A stretch of 64,000 bases of DNA from Agromyces terreus. Its GTDB lineage: Bacteria > Actinomycetota > Actinomycetes > Actinomycetales > Microbacteriaceae. Position numbers and translations under genes: made by a program. Shown here piece after piece: positions 17,567 to 27,249 of this stretch. Position 1 is the stretch's first letter, and every line of letters begins with the position of its first letter. Under the pieces are notes generated by a model. It made no database searches. It was given only the letters and a program-made list of their open reading frames with translations, and was not told the origin of the DNA. The stretch spans positions 496,001 through 560,000 of the forward strand of contig NZ_WBIS01000002.1 in the NCBI RefSeq assembly GCF_009749465.1. Reading direction: 5' to 3'.

Positions 17567-19624
17567 ATGACCGACGTCTCGCTCACCTCCGGCATCGCGC
17601 ACGACGAACTCGACGAGGCGGTGCGTCCGCAGGACGACCTGTTCCGGCACGTCAACGGCAAGTGGATCGAACGCACCGAGATCCCGGCCGACAAGGCGCG
17701 CTTCGGGTCGTTCATCGAGCTGCACGAAGAGGCCGAGAAGGCCGTGCGCGAGATCATCCAGGAGTCGCAGGCGGCCGAGCCGGGCACCGAGGCGCGCAAG
17801 GTCGGCGACCTGTACGCGAGCTTCCTCAACGAGGAGCGGGCGAACCTGCTGGGCGCGACGCCGATCGCCGGGCAGCTCGTCGAGGTCGCGCTCGTCGCCG
17901 ACATCCGCTCGTTCCTCGACACCCTCGGCCGGCTCGAGCGCCAGGGCGTCGCGGGGCTGCTGCAGCTCTTCGTCGACAACGACCCCGGCGACCCCGACCG
18001 CTACCTCGTCTTCTTCGAGCAGGGCGGCATCGGCCTGCCCGACGAGAGCTACTTCCGTGAAGAGCGCTTCGCCCCGATCCGCGAGGCGTACCGCGCGCAC
18101 CTCGAGCGCATGTTCGGGCTCGCGAGGCTCGAAGACCCGGCGGATCGCGCCGCGCGCGTCTTCGAGCTCGAGACCGCGATCGCCGCCGCGCACTGGAGCA
18201 ACGTCGAGACGCGCGACAGCGAGAAGACGTACAACCTCGTGTCGTGGGCCGATGCCGCGGCCGCGGCCCGCGGCGGCGACGACGACGTCGACCTCGACGT
18301 GTGGCGCGACGCCATGGGCGTGCCCGAGCACGCGTTCGACGAGGTGGTCCTGCGCGAGCCCTCCTTCGTCGAGGCCTTCGGCACGCTCCTCACGGCCGAC
18401 CGCATCGACGCGTGGAAGGACTGGCTCGCGTGGCAGGTCATCCGCTCGAGCGCGGCCTACCTGTCCGACGACTTCGTCGAGGCGAACTTCGACTTCTACG
18501 GCCGTACGCTGAGCGGCACGCCGCAGCTTCGCGAGCGGTGGAAGCGCGGCGTCTCGCTCGTCGAGGGCGCCATGGGCGAGGCGGTCGGCCGCATCTACGT
18601 CGAGCGGCACTTCCCGCCCACCGCGAAGGCCGCCATGGACGACCTCGTCGCCAACCTGGTCGAGGCGTACCGGCAGTCGATCGACGCCCTCGACTGGATG
18701 GGCGACGAGACCCGCGCGAAGGCCCTCGACAAGCTCGCGAAGTTCACGCCGAAGATCGGGTTCCCGGTGAAATGGCGCGACTACTCCCCGCTCGAGATCT
18801 CCGAAGACCTCGTGGGCAACGTGCGCGCGACGGCCGAGTTCGCGTTCAACCGCGAGCTGGGCAAGATCGGCAGGCCGATCGACCGCGACGAGTGGTTCAT
18901 GACCCCGCAGACCATCAACGCCTACTACAACCCCGGGTTCAACGAGATCGTGTTCCCCGCGGCGATCCTGCAGTACCCGTTCTTCGACGAGGGGCGCGAC
19001 GCCGCCGCGAACTACGGTGCCATCGGCGCCGTGATCGGGCACGAGATCGGCCACGGGTTCGACGACCAGGGCTCGAAGTACGACGGCGACGGGCGCCTCA
19101 CCGACTGGTGGACCGAGAGCGACCGCGACGCCTTCGAACAGCGCACCAAGGCGCTCATCGCCCAGTACGACGCGCTCGTTCCCGCGCAGCTGGCGGATGC
19201 CTCGGGCGAGGCGTCGGGCGCCGGCGAGCCGGTCGACGCGGCCGACGACGCCCCCGCCGAAGGCGATGCGGCCGGCGGAGCGCACCACGTCAACGGCGCC
19301 CTCACGATCGGCGAGAACATCGGCGACCTCGGCGGCCTCGCGATCGCCTGGAAGGCCTACGTCATCTCGCTCGGCGGCGAGGAGCCCCCGGTGATCGACG
19401 GCCTCACGGGCGTGCAGCGGTTCTTCCTCTCCTGGGCCCAGGCCTGGCAGATGAAGGGCCGCGACGAAGAGGTCATCCGCCTCCTCGCGATCGACCCGCA
19501 CTCGCCGAACGAGTTCCGGTGCAACCAGATCGTGCGCAACATCGACGAGTTCTACACTGGATTCGAAGTGACCCCCGATGACGCGCTCTGGCTCGACCCG
19601 GCCGACCGCGTCACCATCTGGTAG
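17567..19624 (+). CDS. M13 family zinc endopeptidase (PepO/neprilysin-like)
   Basis: A 685-residue metallopeptidase cleaving oligopeptides. No signal peptide is seen, so it may be cytosolic. The N-terminal domain (DDLFRHVNGKWIERTEIPADKARFG) is the M13_N signature. Zinc is bound by HEIGH at 492-496 and by Glu583 in GENIGDLGG. NAYYNP precedes the catalytic domain as in the family. The gap between HExxH and the third ligand is about 28 residues longer than usual because of an Ala/Asp/Gly-rich insert near 545-572. ATG 17567 is chosen since upstream residues do not match the family; a TAGGGT box lies at 17554-17559. Confidence 0.95.
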   Translation: MTDVSLTSGIAHDELDEAVRPQDDLFRHVNGKWIERTEIPADKARFGSFIELHEEAEKAVREIIQESQAAEPGTEARKVGDLYASFLNEERANLLGATPIAGQLVEVALVADIRSFLDTLGRLERQGVAGLLQLFVDNDPGDPDRYLVFFEQGGIGLPDESYFREERFAPIREAYRAHLERMFGLARLEDPADRAARVFELETAIAAAHWSNVETRDSEKTYNLVSWADAAAAARGGDDDVDLDVWRDAMGVPEHAFDEVVLREPSFVEAFGTLLTADRIDAWKDWLAWQVIRSSAAYLSDDFVEANFDFYGRTLSGTPQLRERWKRGVSLVEGAMGEAVGRIYVERHFPPTAKAAMDDLVANLVEAYRQSIDALDWMGDETRAKALDKLAKFTPKIGFPVKWRDYSPLEISEDLVGNVRATAEFAFNRELGKIGRPIDRDEWFMTPQTINAYYNPGFNEIVFPAAILQYPFFDEGRDAAANYGAIGAVIGHEIGHGFDDQGSKYDGDGRLTDWWTESDRDAFEQRTKALIAQYDALVPAQLADASGEASGAGEPVDAADDAPAEGDAAGGAHHVNGALTIGENIGDLGGLAIAWKAYVISLGGEEPPVIDGLTGVQRFFLSWAQAWQMKGRDEEVIRLLAIDPHSPNEFRCNQIVRNIDEFYTGFEVTPDDALWLDPADRVTIW

Positions 19625-19756
19625 CCCCGCCTGCCGGCCCGCTTCAGCCCCGCCCGACCAGACCAGAACCCCCCGCCATCCGACCCGTTCCCAACCGTGC
19701 GTGCCGACCGCCGTGGCCCGGCACGCCGACCAGCCCAGAGAGTTCGTGCAAGCATC

Positions 19757-20665
19757 GTGGTGACGCCGTCGCAGGGATCCGAGCGACGAGCGCGCCACTC
19801 GAACGTGCACCGGGGCAAGCACCGCGGTGAAGAGGCGAACGAGAACTTCGCGCGCGGCTTCCTCGCGCTGAGCGAGCTCGCGCTCGCCGGAGTCCAGGTG
19901 TCGGCGCGGGCGACCGACCTTGCCACCGGCAAGGAGCTGTTCTCGGTCGACGACCACGTGGTCATGCCGACGGCGAGCATCGGCAAGGTGCTGCTGCTCG
20001 TCGAGGTCGCCTCCCGGCTCGCGGGCACCAGCGCCGAGGCGTTCACCGTGCTCGACCGGGCGCCGCGCGACGCCGTCGGCGACTCGGGCATCTGGCAGCA
20101 TCTGCAGTCGCCGTCGCTGCCGCTGGCCGACCTCGCCGCGATGATCGGCGCCACGAGCGACAACCTGGCGACGAACGTGCTGCTGCGCCACGTCGGCCTC
20201 GAGTCGGTGCGCGCGCGCACCGAGGCGCTCGGCCTCACGCGCACGGCCCTGCTCGACCTCGTGCGCGATCACCGCGGGCCCGACGACGCCCCGCAGCTCT
20301 CGATCGGCTCCGCGAAGGAGCTGACGTGGCTGTTCGCGTCGCTCGCGCGCGGCGAGATCGTGAGCCCCGAGGTCTCGCAGCGCGTCATCGGCTGGCTCTC
20401 GCTGAACTCCGACCTCTCGATGGTTGCGAGCGCCTTCGGCCTCGACCCGCTCGCGCACCGCACGCCCGACCACGGGGTGCTGCTCGTGAACAAGACGGGC
20501 ACCGACGGGGGCGTGCGCAGCGAGGTCGGCGTGCTGCGCGGCCCGCGCGCGAGCGTCTCGTACGCCGTGTCGACCTACTTCGCCGACACCGGCCTCTCGT
20601 CGCGTCTCGCCGTGCTCGACGGCATGCGCCAGCTCGGCATGGACCTGCTCGAGTACGTGCACTGA
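19757..20665 (+). CDS. Serine hydrolase of the class A beta-lactamase fold
   Basis: A protein of about 302 residues. Three class A signatures are in order: the active serine motif S74-I-G-K77, the SDN loop in ATSDNLATN, and KTG in VNKTGTDGG. No signal peptide is present and no convincing omega-loop glutamate is visible, so it is more likely a peptidase or amidase of this fold than a true beta-lactamase. Two GTG codons at 19757 and 19760 are candidate starts. It stands alone between the M13 peptidase and a surface protein. Confidence 0.8.
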   Translation: MVTPSQGSERRARHSNVHRGKHRGEEANENFARGFLALSELALAGVQVSARATDLATGKELFSVDDHVVMPTASIGKVLLLVEVASRLAGTSAEAFTVLDRAPRDAVGDSGIWQHLQSPSLPLADLAAMIGATSDNLATNVLLRHVGLESVRARTEALGLTRTALLDLVRDHRGPDDAPQLSIGSAKELTWLFASLARGEIVSPEVSQRVIGWLSLNSDLSMVASAFGLDPLAHRTPDHGVLLVNKTGTDGGVRSEVGVLRGPRASVSYAVSTYFADTGLSSRLAVLDGMRQLGMDLLEYVH

Positions 20666-20702
20666 CCCCTCCCGCGGCACCCCCGACGACGCGTTGTCCA
20701 CA

Positions 20703-20747
20703 GGGGAGCGCTCCCCATGTCGGTCGTTCCCCGTGCGCCGCTATGGT
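20703..20747 (+). promoter_or_regulatory. Palindrome and -10 box before the LAETG surface protein
   Basis: GGGGAGCGCTCCCC (20703-20716) is a perfect 14-bp palindrome about 25 nt upstream of a TATGGT -10 box (20742-20747). It covers roughly the -35 region and could be an operator. Transcription would begin near 20755, about 54 nt before the GTG start. Confidence 0.5.
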
Positions 20748-20807
20748 GACCGGGCGTGCTCACCCGTGGGCACTGTTCCGACCCCGAACCCATACGAAGG
20801 ATCATCC

Positions 20808-21737
20808 GTGGCATCCACAGCACATCGCCTCCGGCTCGGCGCCCTCGCCGCCGCAGCCGCCCTCGCCCTCACCGGTCTCGCCGCGGCGGCGCCCGCCTCT
20901 GCCGCCGAGGGCGACGCGCCCGTCATCGCGCTCGACCAGACCACGTTCGCCGCGGGCGACTGGGCCGGCGGCTTCGACGTCACCGGCTCCGGTTTCGACC
21001 CCAGCGTGCCGGTCGCCGAGGTGAGCATCGGCGCCAACGGCGAGAACGGCGGCGGCCAGCTGTGGTCGGCCGAGGTCGCCGTCGCCGCCGACGGCACGAT
21101 CGACGAGCACCTCGTCCCCGACCAGAGCACGCAGGCGCCCGACGAGAACGGCTACCCGAAGTACAACGTCAACGCCAGCCAGCACCTCGGCGAGACCTGG
21201 CTGTTCTCGAACAGCGTCGCGCTCACCATCACCGAGGGCGTCTCGGCCGCCGCGCCCGAGGAGGCGTCGGCCGACCAGCTCGCCGGCGGCATCGCCGTGC
21301 AGTTCTCCGGCTTCGCCGGGGGAGAATCCGTGCAGTACACCGCAGTGCTCCACCACTGGAACGAGGCCGACGAGGTCGATGAGATCGTCGACCAGGCCGA
21401 GGGTGCCGTGACCGCAGACGGCGCGGGCTCCGGCGGCTTCACCGTCGCACTCGCCGGTGCGCAGGAGGGCGACTACGTCGTGATCGACCTCGTCGGCACC
21501 GAGAGCATGCGCCTCGGTTCGGCCTGGACGTCCGTGGTCGCCGCCGACGTCGCCCCTCCCGCGCCGGTCGACCCCGCGCCCGCTCCTGCGGTCGACGCTG
21601 CGGCCCCAGCCGCCGCGACCGGTCCGCAGCTGGCCGAGACCGGTCCCGACCTCGGCATCGGCCTCGCGGCGATGGCGCTCATCGCGCTCGGTGCGGGCGT
21701 CGTCGTGATGCGCCGCCGCACGGCGGCCACGCGCTGA
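20808..21737 (+). CDS. Secreted LAxTG-anchored surface protein
   Basis: A 309-residue exported protein. A signal peptide (LGALAAAAALALTGLAAAAPASA) is followed by two Ig-like beta domains (FAAGDWAGGFDVTGSGFDP and the region from about 150 to 240), a Pro/Ala linker, and the sorting signal LAETG at 275-279. A hydrophobic span and RRR tail complete a cell-wall sorting signal. LAxTG is the class E sortase motif of high-GC actinobacteria. The start is GTG 20808 with CGAAGG upstream. No sortase gene is in the window. The ligand is unknown. Confidence 0.85.
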   Translation: MASTAHRLRLGALAAAAALALTGLAAAAPASAAEGDAPVIALDQTTFAAGDWAGGFDVTGSGFDPSVPVAEVSIGANGENGGGQLWSAEVAVAADGTIDEHLVPDQSTQAPDENGYPKYNVNASQHLGETWLFSNSVALTITEGVSAAAPEEASADQLAGGIAVQFSGFAGGESVQYTAVLHHWNEADEVDEIVDQAEGAVTADGAGSGGFTVALAGAQEGDYVVIDLVGTESMRLGSAWTSVVAADVAPPAPVDPAPAPAVDAAAPAAATGPQLAETGPDLGIGLAAMALIALGAGVVVMRRRTAATR

Positions 21738-21855
21738 TCCCGGCGCAGCGCGGCAGGCGCCGCGACTGACCGAACGCGACGGCGGGGTGGGCGAATGCCC
21801 GCCCCGCCGTTCGCATGCCCGGGTGCCGAGGCATCCGCCGTCGCCGGCCGCGATC

Positions 21856-22761
21856 TCAGGTCGCGTCGCGGGAGGCGAGATGCGCGATGCCCTCGCACAC
21901 GGCCTTCGCCGTCGCCGGCGCGCGGAGGATGCGGAAGTGCCCCGCAGCCGGAACCCGCACGTTGGTCGCCCCGGCGAGCTCGCTGCCCTCGGGCACGTGC
22001 GGGTCGAACACGCCGAAGACCGACACGATCCCGGCGTTGACGGATGCCGCGGCCGCGAGCCGCACGATGGTCTCGTCGCTCGGGCGGAGCGCCCGGATCG
22101 TCGGGTCGACGAAGAGGCGCGCGTAGCGGGACCCGGCGAACGGCGTGCAGATCGCGACGAGGCCGAGCACCCGCGCCGCATCCGCGTCGGCCGCGGCGGC
22201 GGCGGTCGCCGGACCGACGGCAGCCGCGTCGGCATCCGCGTCGGCATCCGCGTCGGCGCCCGGGCCGGCAGCCGCGTCGCTGCTCGACGCCTGCGCCGCG
22301 GCCTCCTGATCCATGAGCACGTGCTTTCCCACGAGTCCGCCCTTGCTGTGCGCCACGATCACGCGCCCGGCCGCCGGCGCTGGGGCTGCCGCGATGGCCG
22401 CCGCCGTGCGGTGGGCGGTCTCGGCGATCGGGATCCGGTTGGTGCCAAGTCCGCGCACCACGCGCACGCGGTGGCCGGCGGCGTTCAGCGCGTTGCCGAG
22501 CGGGCGGAGGAACGTCCAGTGCTCGTAGACCCCGGGCAGCAGCACGACCTCGGGCAGCGCGTCGTCGCCCTCGCGCCACGCGGCCGGTCGTCGGGTGCCG
22601 CCGAGCAGCGCGAGCTGGCGCCAGCCGGCGTAGAGCTCGTCGAGGAGAGTCCACGCGATCAGCTTCAGCACGCCTGGGCGCTTCGGCCGGCCCTCGACCG
22701 AACCGGGCATCGCCCGATCGTCGGACCCGAGGTCCTGGCCCGACCCGACGCCCCCGGACAT
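21856..22761 (-). CDS. Alpha/beta hydrolase, lipase-like
   Basis: A 301-residue putative esterase. The region VVLLPGVYEHWTFLRPLG resembles the oxyanion strand, VIVAHSKGGLVG carries the nucleophile elbow (AHSKG), and VFDPHVPEGSE and AAGHFRIL could supply Asp and His. A Gly-Ala-(Asp-Ala)n stretch in the middle is encoded by repeated GGCATCCGCGTC words at about 22222-22262 and looks like a recent expansion. ATG 22761 overlaps the Nudix stop as TGATG, so the two are translationally coupled. The substrate is unknown. Confidence 0.78.
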   Translation of the reverse strand: MSGGVGSGQDLGSDDRAMPGSVEGRPKRPGVLKLIAWTLLDELYAGWRQLALLGGTRRPAAWREGDDALPEVVLLPGVYEHWTFLRPLGNALNAAGHRVRVVRGLGTNRIPIAETAHRTAAAIAAAPAPAAGRVIVAHSKGGLVGKHVLMDQEAAAQASSSDAAAGPGADADADADADAAAVGPATAAAAADADAARVLGLVAICTPFAGSRYARLFVDPTIRALRPSDETIVRLAAAASVNAGIVSVFGVFDPHVPEGSELAGATNVRVPAAGHFRILRAPATAKAVCEGIAHLASRDAT

Positions 22762-23177
22762 CAGTCGATGGTTCCGGATGCCGCGAGCCGCCGCAGCACC
22801 TCGGCGCCCGCGGGCGGGCACCGGTCCAGGTCGGCCGTGGTCACCCAGTGCAGTGCGCCGACCTCGGCGGAGGCCGAGGGCGAGGCATCCGTCTCGGCCC
22901 TGAAGACGCGCATGCGCACGAGTCGGCCGTCGGGTTCGCCGTGCGCCTGGGTCACGACCTCGAAGAGCTCGACGAGGTCGTCGGGATCCAGGTCGAGGGC
23001 GATCTCCTCGAACGCCTCGCGCGCGGCGGCCTGCGCGGCCGTCTCGCCGGGATCGATCTTGCCGCCCGGCATGTAGTGCACGTCCCGACCCCGCGCCGTC
23101 ACCATGAGCACGCGGCGGTCGCGCACGAGCGCGATCGCGGAGACGAGGAGGTCTGGCAGCGGCATCCGTTCAACCAT
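22761..23177 (-). CDS. Nudix hydrolase
   Basis: A 138-residue pyrophosphohydrolase, probably acting on a nucleoside diphosphate derivative. The Nudix box is complete: GGKIDPGETAAQAAAREAFEEI fits GX5EX7REUXEEXGU except that the final Gly is replaced by Ala. It is the first gene of a two-gene unit with the lipase-like hydrolase. The substrate is not predictable. Confidence 0.9.
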   Translation of the reverse strand: MVERMPLPDLLVSAIALVRDRRVLMVTARGRDVHYMPGGKIDPGETAAQAAAREAFEEIALDLDPDDLVELFEVVTQAHGEPDGRLVRMRVFRAETDASPSASAEVGALHWVTTADLDRCPPAGAEVLRRLAASGTID

Positions 23178-23269
23178 AGGACCCCGCCGTCGCAGCGGCC
23201 TGTTCCCGCCGCGGCCGGGGCGGATACGCTGGCGTGAACCGCGAGGGAGCCGGAGCGCGAGGGGGAAGC

Positions 23270-24595
23270 GTGAGCGATGCAGATGGTCGGGGAATCGGCC
23301 GGGCCGTGCAGTCCGAGGTCTACCGCGCCGGGCTGAGCGGGTCGAAACCCGCCGTGCCGGTGGACCCGGCCGCGCTCGAACGGGCTGCGCGCAAGGCCAC
23401 GACCGCCGAGGCGTTCGCCTACCTCGCCGGCGGCGCCGGGTCCGAGTCGACGATGGCGGCGAACCGCGCCGCCTTCGACCGGTGGCGCATCTGGCCGCGG
23501 GTGCTGCGGGATGTCTCGCACCGCGACCTCTCGATCGAGCTGCTCGGCCGTCGTCGGTCGACGCCGTTCCTGCTCGCGCCCATCGGCGTCGCCGAGCTCG
23601 CGCACCCCGACGCCGACACGGCCGTCGGCCGGGCGGCGGCCGCGCTCGACGTGCCCTACGTGCTGTCGAACCAGGCGTCGCGCTCGATGGAGGAGGTGAC
23701 CGCCGAGATGGGCGACGCGTCCCGGTGGTTCCAGCTCTACTGGAGTTCGTACGACGAGCTCAACGAGTCGTTCGTGCGTCGCGCCGAGGCGTGCGGCTGC
23801 GAGGCGATCGTCGTCACGCTCGACACGCACCTGCTCGGCTGGCGCGCCCGCGACCTGGACGCCGCGTTCCTCCCGTTCAGCCGCGGGCAGGGCATCGCCC
23901 AGTACACGAGCGACCCGGTCTTCGCCGATCTCGTGCGAGACCGGGTGGCGGCGTCGGGCGCGGCGCCCGGAGCCGCCGGCGCCGGGTCCCGCCCCAGGAT
24001 CACGCCCACCCTGCTCGTCTCCGCCCTGTCGATCGCCCGCGCCGGAGCCCGCAGCCCGCTCGTCGACGGCGGCATCCGCGAGGCGCTCAGGTCGCCGTTG
24101 CCGCGCGCGGCGATCGAGACGTTCCTCGACGTCTTCGCCGACCCGGGCCTCACCTGGGACGACCTCGGCAACCTGCGCGAATGGACGGGCCTGCCGATCC
24201 TGCTGAAGGGGGTCATGCATCCGTCGGATGCCGCGCGGGCGCTCGACGCGGGCGTCGACGGCATCGTCGTCTCCAACCACGGCGGCCGGCAGATCGACGG
24301 CTCCGTCGCCTCGCTCGAGGCGCTGCCCGCCGTGCTGGAACGCGTCGGCGGACGCGTGCCGGTCGTGCTCGACAGCGGGGTCCGCGGCGGGGCCGACGCG
24401 TTCAAGGCGCTCGCGCTCGGCGCCTCCGCCGTCGGCATCGGACGCCCCTACGCCTACGGCCTCGCGGTCGCGGGCGCCGAGGGCGTGCGCGAGGTCGTGC
24501 GCAACCACATCGCGGAACTCGACCTCACGATGGCGCTCGCGGGTCGCCGCTCCATCGAGGAGATCGGCCGCGACTCGCTCGCCGCGTCCGAGTAG
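23270..24595 (+). CDS. FMN-dependent alpha-hydroxy-acid oxidising protein (lactate 2-monooxygenase-like)
   Basis: A protein of about 441 residues in the L-lactate oxidase/monooxygenase family. It has FLLAPIGVAELAHPDAD, the active-site stretch VSNHGGRQIDGS (His near 337), and the FMN phosphate site VLDSGVRGGADAFKALALGASAVGIGRPYAYG. A long lid loop with many Gly/Ala/Pro residues at about 225-245 is shared with lactate 2-monooxygenases. GTG 23270 has GAGGGGG 4 nt upstream. A second GTG at 23234 lies just after a TACGCT box and could be a leaderless start. Substrate is probably a 2-hydroxy acid such as lactate. Confidence 0.88.
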   Translation: MSDADGRGIGRAVQSEVYRAGLSGSKPAVPVDPAALERAARKATTAEAFAYLAGGAGSESTMAANRAAFDRWRIWPRVLRDVSHRDLSIELLGRRRSTPFLLAPIGVAELAHPDADTAVGRAAAALDVPYVLSNQASRSMEEVTAEMGDASRWFQLYWSSYDELNESFVRRAEACGCEAIVVTLDTHLLGWRARDLDAAFLPFSRGQGIAQYTSDPVFADLVRDRVAASGAAPGAAGAGSRPRITPTLLVSALSIARAGARSPLVDGGIREALRSPLPRAAIETFLDVFADPGLTWDDLGNLREWTGLPILLKGVMHPSDAARALDAGVDGIVVSNHGGRQIDGSVASLEALPAVLERVGGRVPVVLDSGVRGGADAFKALALGASAVGIGRPYAYGLAVAGAEGVREVVRNHIAELDLTMALAGRRSIEEIGRDSLAASE

Positions 24596-24628
24596 CGCCG
24601 CACCCGCGGCATCCGCTCGCCCCGGGCG

Positions 24629-27205
24629 TCAGCCGCTCAGGGTCCGCACGAGCGCGACGGCCTCCTTCGGCGACACCTCGGGCAGGTAGGCCCTGCCGAT
24701 CGCGAGCCCGATCGCCGGCAGCGCCAGCGGATCGGGGTACGCCATCGAGATCGTGACGTAGTCGGGGTTGAACTTCGCCTTGAAGCGGAACAGCGAGGTG
24801 AACCCGTAGGCCGGCTCGAGCGTGCGGCCGAGGAACTCGAGCAGGCGCGACATCGCCGTCGGCTCCGGCGGCTGCTCGCCGGCCACGACCGGCTTCGTCG
24901 CCAACGGGGCGCCCGAGAGGCTCAGCACCTCGGCGCCCTCGTCCTTCATGTGCAGCGCGGCCGACGCGATGAGGAACTCCATGATGCCGTTCATGCTCCC
25001 GTCGGCGCGGCGCATGAAGTCGATCGTCCAGCCGATGACGGCCCCGTCGCGGTACACCGGCAGCCAGCTCGTCACCGCCTGCAGCCGCCCGTCGGGCGCG
25101 ACCGCGAGCATGAGGCGCACGTCGGGGTCCTTCAGCTCCTCCATGCCGCCGAGCGTGAAGCCCATCTCGGGCATCTCCTTCTCGGCGACCCACTCCTCCG
25201 AGATCGCGGTGATCTCGGCGACGGTCGCACGCGGCAGCTCGCTCCAGCTCGCCCAGACCGTGGTCATGCCCTCCTTGACGCCGCGGTTCAGCGCCTGCCG
25301 CACCTTCTGCCACGGCTTTCCCGTGAGCTCGAGGCCGGTCGTGCGCACGACCGTCTCCTCGCCGACCGACATGTGCTGCCAGCCGAGCTCCTCGAACACC
25401 GGCAGATACTGCGGGTGCACGCTGTAGAAGACGGGCACCCAGCTGTTGCGGTCGCAGAAGGCGGTGAACTCGCGGATGACCCGGCCGGCGTCCTCGTCGC
25501 GGCAGATCGGGTCGGACAGGGTGATCGCGATGCCGTTGATCACCCGGTACGCGACGGCGGCCTCGACCTCGGACGAGGTCCAGATGACGTTGCCGGGCCA
25601 CGTCGACATGAAGCCGAGCGTGCCGCCGCCGTTGCGGCGGAGCAGCTCGCGCAGATGCGCGGCATCCGCCCCCGCGCCGACCTCGGTACGCGTCATGAGG
25701 TGCACGCTCGCGACGATGAAGACGATCCAGAACACGACTCCGACGCCCTGCCAGAGCACGCTCGTCAGGTCGTGGCCGGGCACGACGATCGGGTCGACGA
25801 CCGCGAGCAGATGCGGCGGCACGAAGCGCTTGAGCGTGTCGACGGCGAGATCGGCGGGGGTCGCGGACGGCCAGAACTCCTCGATCGTCACGAGGCCCAC
25901 GACGAAGTAGACCCCGGCGAGCACGACGAAGGTCGCCGCGACGACGGCGACGAAGCGCCGGTACGCCCGTCGGGGGGACCGGATCCGGAAGTGGCGTCGC
26001 GTCACGAAGAGCATCACGAGGATCCCGATGGGCAGCGCCAGCGCGGCCAGCGCCCACACGACGAGCTCGCCGAGATCGAACACCGTCCAGGTGCCGTCGT
26101 CGAGGTCGCCCGTCGTCACGGTCACGTCGAGCGAGGTGCGCGCGAAGAGCAGGATCGCGACGTTGACGACGATCCCGAGCCAGCGCGCGAACCGGCGCCC
26201 GCGGTGCAGGCCCCACGAGGCGAGCAGGAGCAGTGCGACCGGCACGAACGAGAGCAGCAGCATCCCGAAGCCCTGGGAGGTGAGGATCGCGAGCTCGCGC
26301 AGGCAGTCGTCGCCGAGGGATGCCGCCGTGTCGCCGCAGCGCGCCACGAGCTCGTCGAGCGACACCGGATCCTCGGCGAAGAGGTACGAACCGAACGCGA
26401 ACGGCGTGAGCTCCGACCGGTTCACCAGTGCCACCACCGGACCGACCGCGGTCACCGCGATCGTGGCCGCGACGAGCGTGCGGGTCTCGGCGTGCGAGCT
26501 GCGCCGCACCGAGAGCTTCGAGGCGTCGCCCGCGAGCAGCGCGCCCAGCAGGTAGCCGGCGACGGCCGCGATGAGCCGGTACGCGTTCGAGGAGTCCCCG
26601 TCGTAGAGCACGAACGTGAGGATCGCGGCGAGCGTCACCAGCCGGATACGGCGGCGCCACAGCGCCCCCATGAACGACGTCGAGGCGATCAGCGCGCCGA
26701 CGACGCCCGTGAGGGGGTCGAGGGTGAGGTCGGCGGAGGTGCCGGTGGCCCACCACTCGCCGACCTCTGCGCCGAACCACTGCAGCCACGTGCCGAGCGC
26801 GACGCCGATCGCGCCCGTCACGGCGAACGCGACGATCGCGCGCCAGGTGCCCATGCGCCGCTCGGCGACGCCGAGGAGCAGGAGCGCCGCGATGACGCCG
26901 AAGACGAGCTGGAACGGGTCCTGCGGGATCACGAGCGCCGTGAAGACGGTCCACCACTGCCCGCCGTCGAAGGTCGTGATGACGCCCGCGGCCCAGGCCT
27001 CGAGCGTCGCCTCGCTCGCGAGCCCGAACATCGTGCCCGTGACCGCCGCCGTGACGACGAGCGTCAGCGCGACGGCGATGCTGAACGGGATGCGCCGGGC
27101 GAACGAACCCAGGAGCTCGCCCGTCGATCGCAGGCGGCCCTTGGGCTCGACGTCGCCGGGCGGGCCGGAGGCCTTCATGTCGGTGCGGGTCGTGTGCTCA
27201 GCCAT
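24629..27205 (-). CDS. MprF-like aminoacyl-lipid synthase (DUF2156) with N-terminal membrane domain
   Basis: An 858-residue membrane protein. Residues about 35-540 hold ten or more hydrophobic spans, the first part resembling a rhomboid-like fold (MGTWRAIVAFAVTGAIG). From about 565 on lies the soluble aminoacyl-tRNA-dependent transferase domain of MprF, with tandem GNAT folds (FMSTWPGNVIWTS, FCDRNSWVPVFYSVHPQYLPVF, MEFLIASAALHMKDEGAEVLSLSGAPLA). The family moves Lys or Ala from tRNA to phosphatidylglycerol or diacylglycerol, lowering surface charge. The start ATG 27205 has GGAG upstream. It follows a membrane esterase by 44 nt. Amino acid and lipid specificity are unknown. Confidence 0.88.
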   Translation of the reverse strand: MAEHTTRTDMKASGPPGDVEPKGRLRSTGELLGSFARRIPFSIAVALTLVVTAAVTGTMFGLASEATLEAWAAGVITTFDGGQWWTVFTALVIPQDPFQLVFGVIAALLLLGVAERRMGTWRAIVAFAVTGAIGVALGTWLQWFGAEVGEWWATGTSADLTLDPLTGVVGALIASTSFMGALWRRRIRLVTLAAILTFVLYDGDSSNAYRLIAAVAGYLLGALLAGDASKLSVRRSSHAETRTLVAATIAVTAVGPVVALVNRSELTPFAFGSYLFAEDPVSLDELVARCGDTAASLGDDCLRELAILTSQGFGMLLLSFVPVALLLLASWGLHRGRRFARWLGIVVNVAILLFARTSLDVTVTTGDLDDGTWTVFDLGELVVWALAALALPIGILVMLFVTRRHFRIRSPRRAYRRFVAVVAATFVVLAGVYFVVGLVTIEEFWPSATPADLAVDTLKRFVPPHLLAVVDPIVVPGHDLTSVLWQGVGVVFWIVFIVASVHLMTRTEVGAGADAAHLRELLRRNGGGTLGFMSTWPGNVIWTSSEVEAAVAYRVINGIAITLSDPICRDEDAGRVIREFTAFCDRNSWVPVFYSVHPQYLPVFEELGWQHMSVGEETVVRTTGLELTGKPWQKVRQALNRGVKEGMTTVWASWSELPRATVAEITAISEEWVAEKEMPEMGFTLGGMEELKDPDVRLMLAVAPDGRLQAVTSWLPVYRDGAVIGWTIDFMRRADGSMNGIMEFLIASAALHMKDEGAEVLSLSGAPLATKPVVAGEQPPEPTAMSRLLEFLGRTLEPAYGFTSLFRFKAKFNPDYVTISMAYPDPLALPAIGLAIGRAYLPEVSPKEAVALVRTLSG

Positions 27206-27249
27206 TGCCACTCCTCTGGCGTGCGGTGGACGTGGTCCGTCGTGCGTCG

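Noticed and set aside
19757-20665. Antibiotic-resistance beta-lactamase
   Set aside because: The SxxK, SDN and KTG motifs are present, but no signal peptide and no clear omega-loop glutamate were found, so the safer call is a serine hydrolase of this fold.
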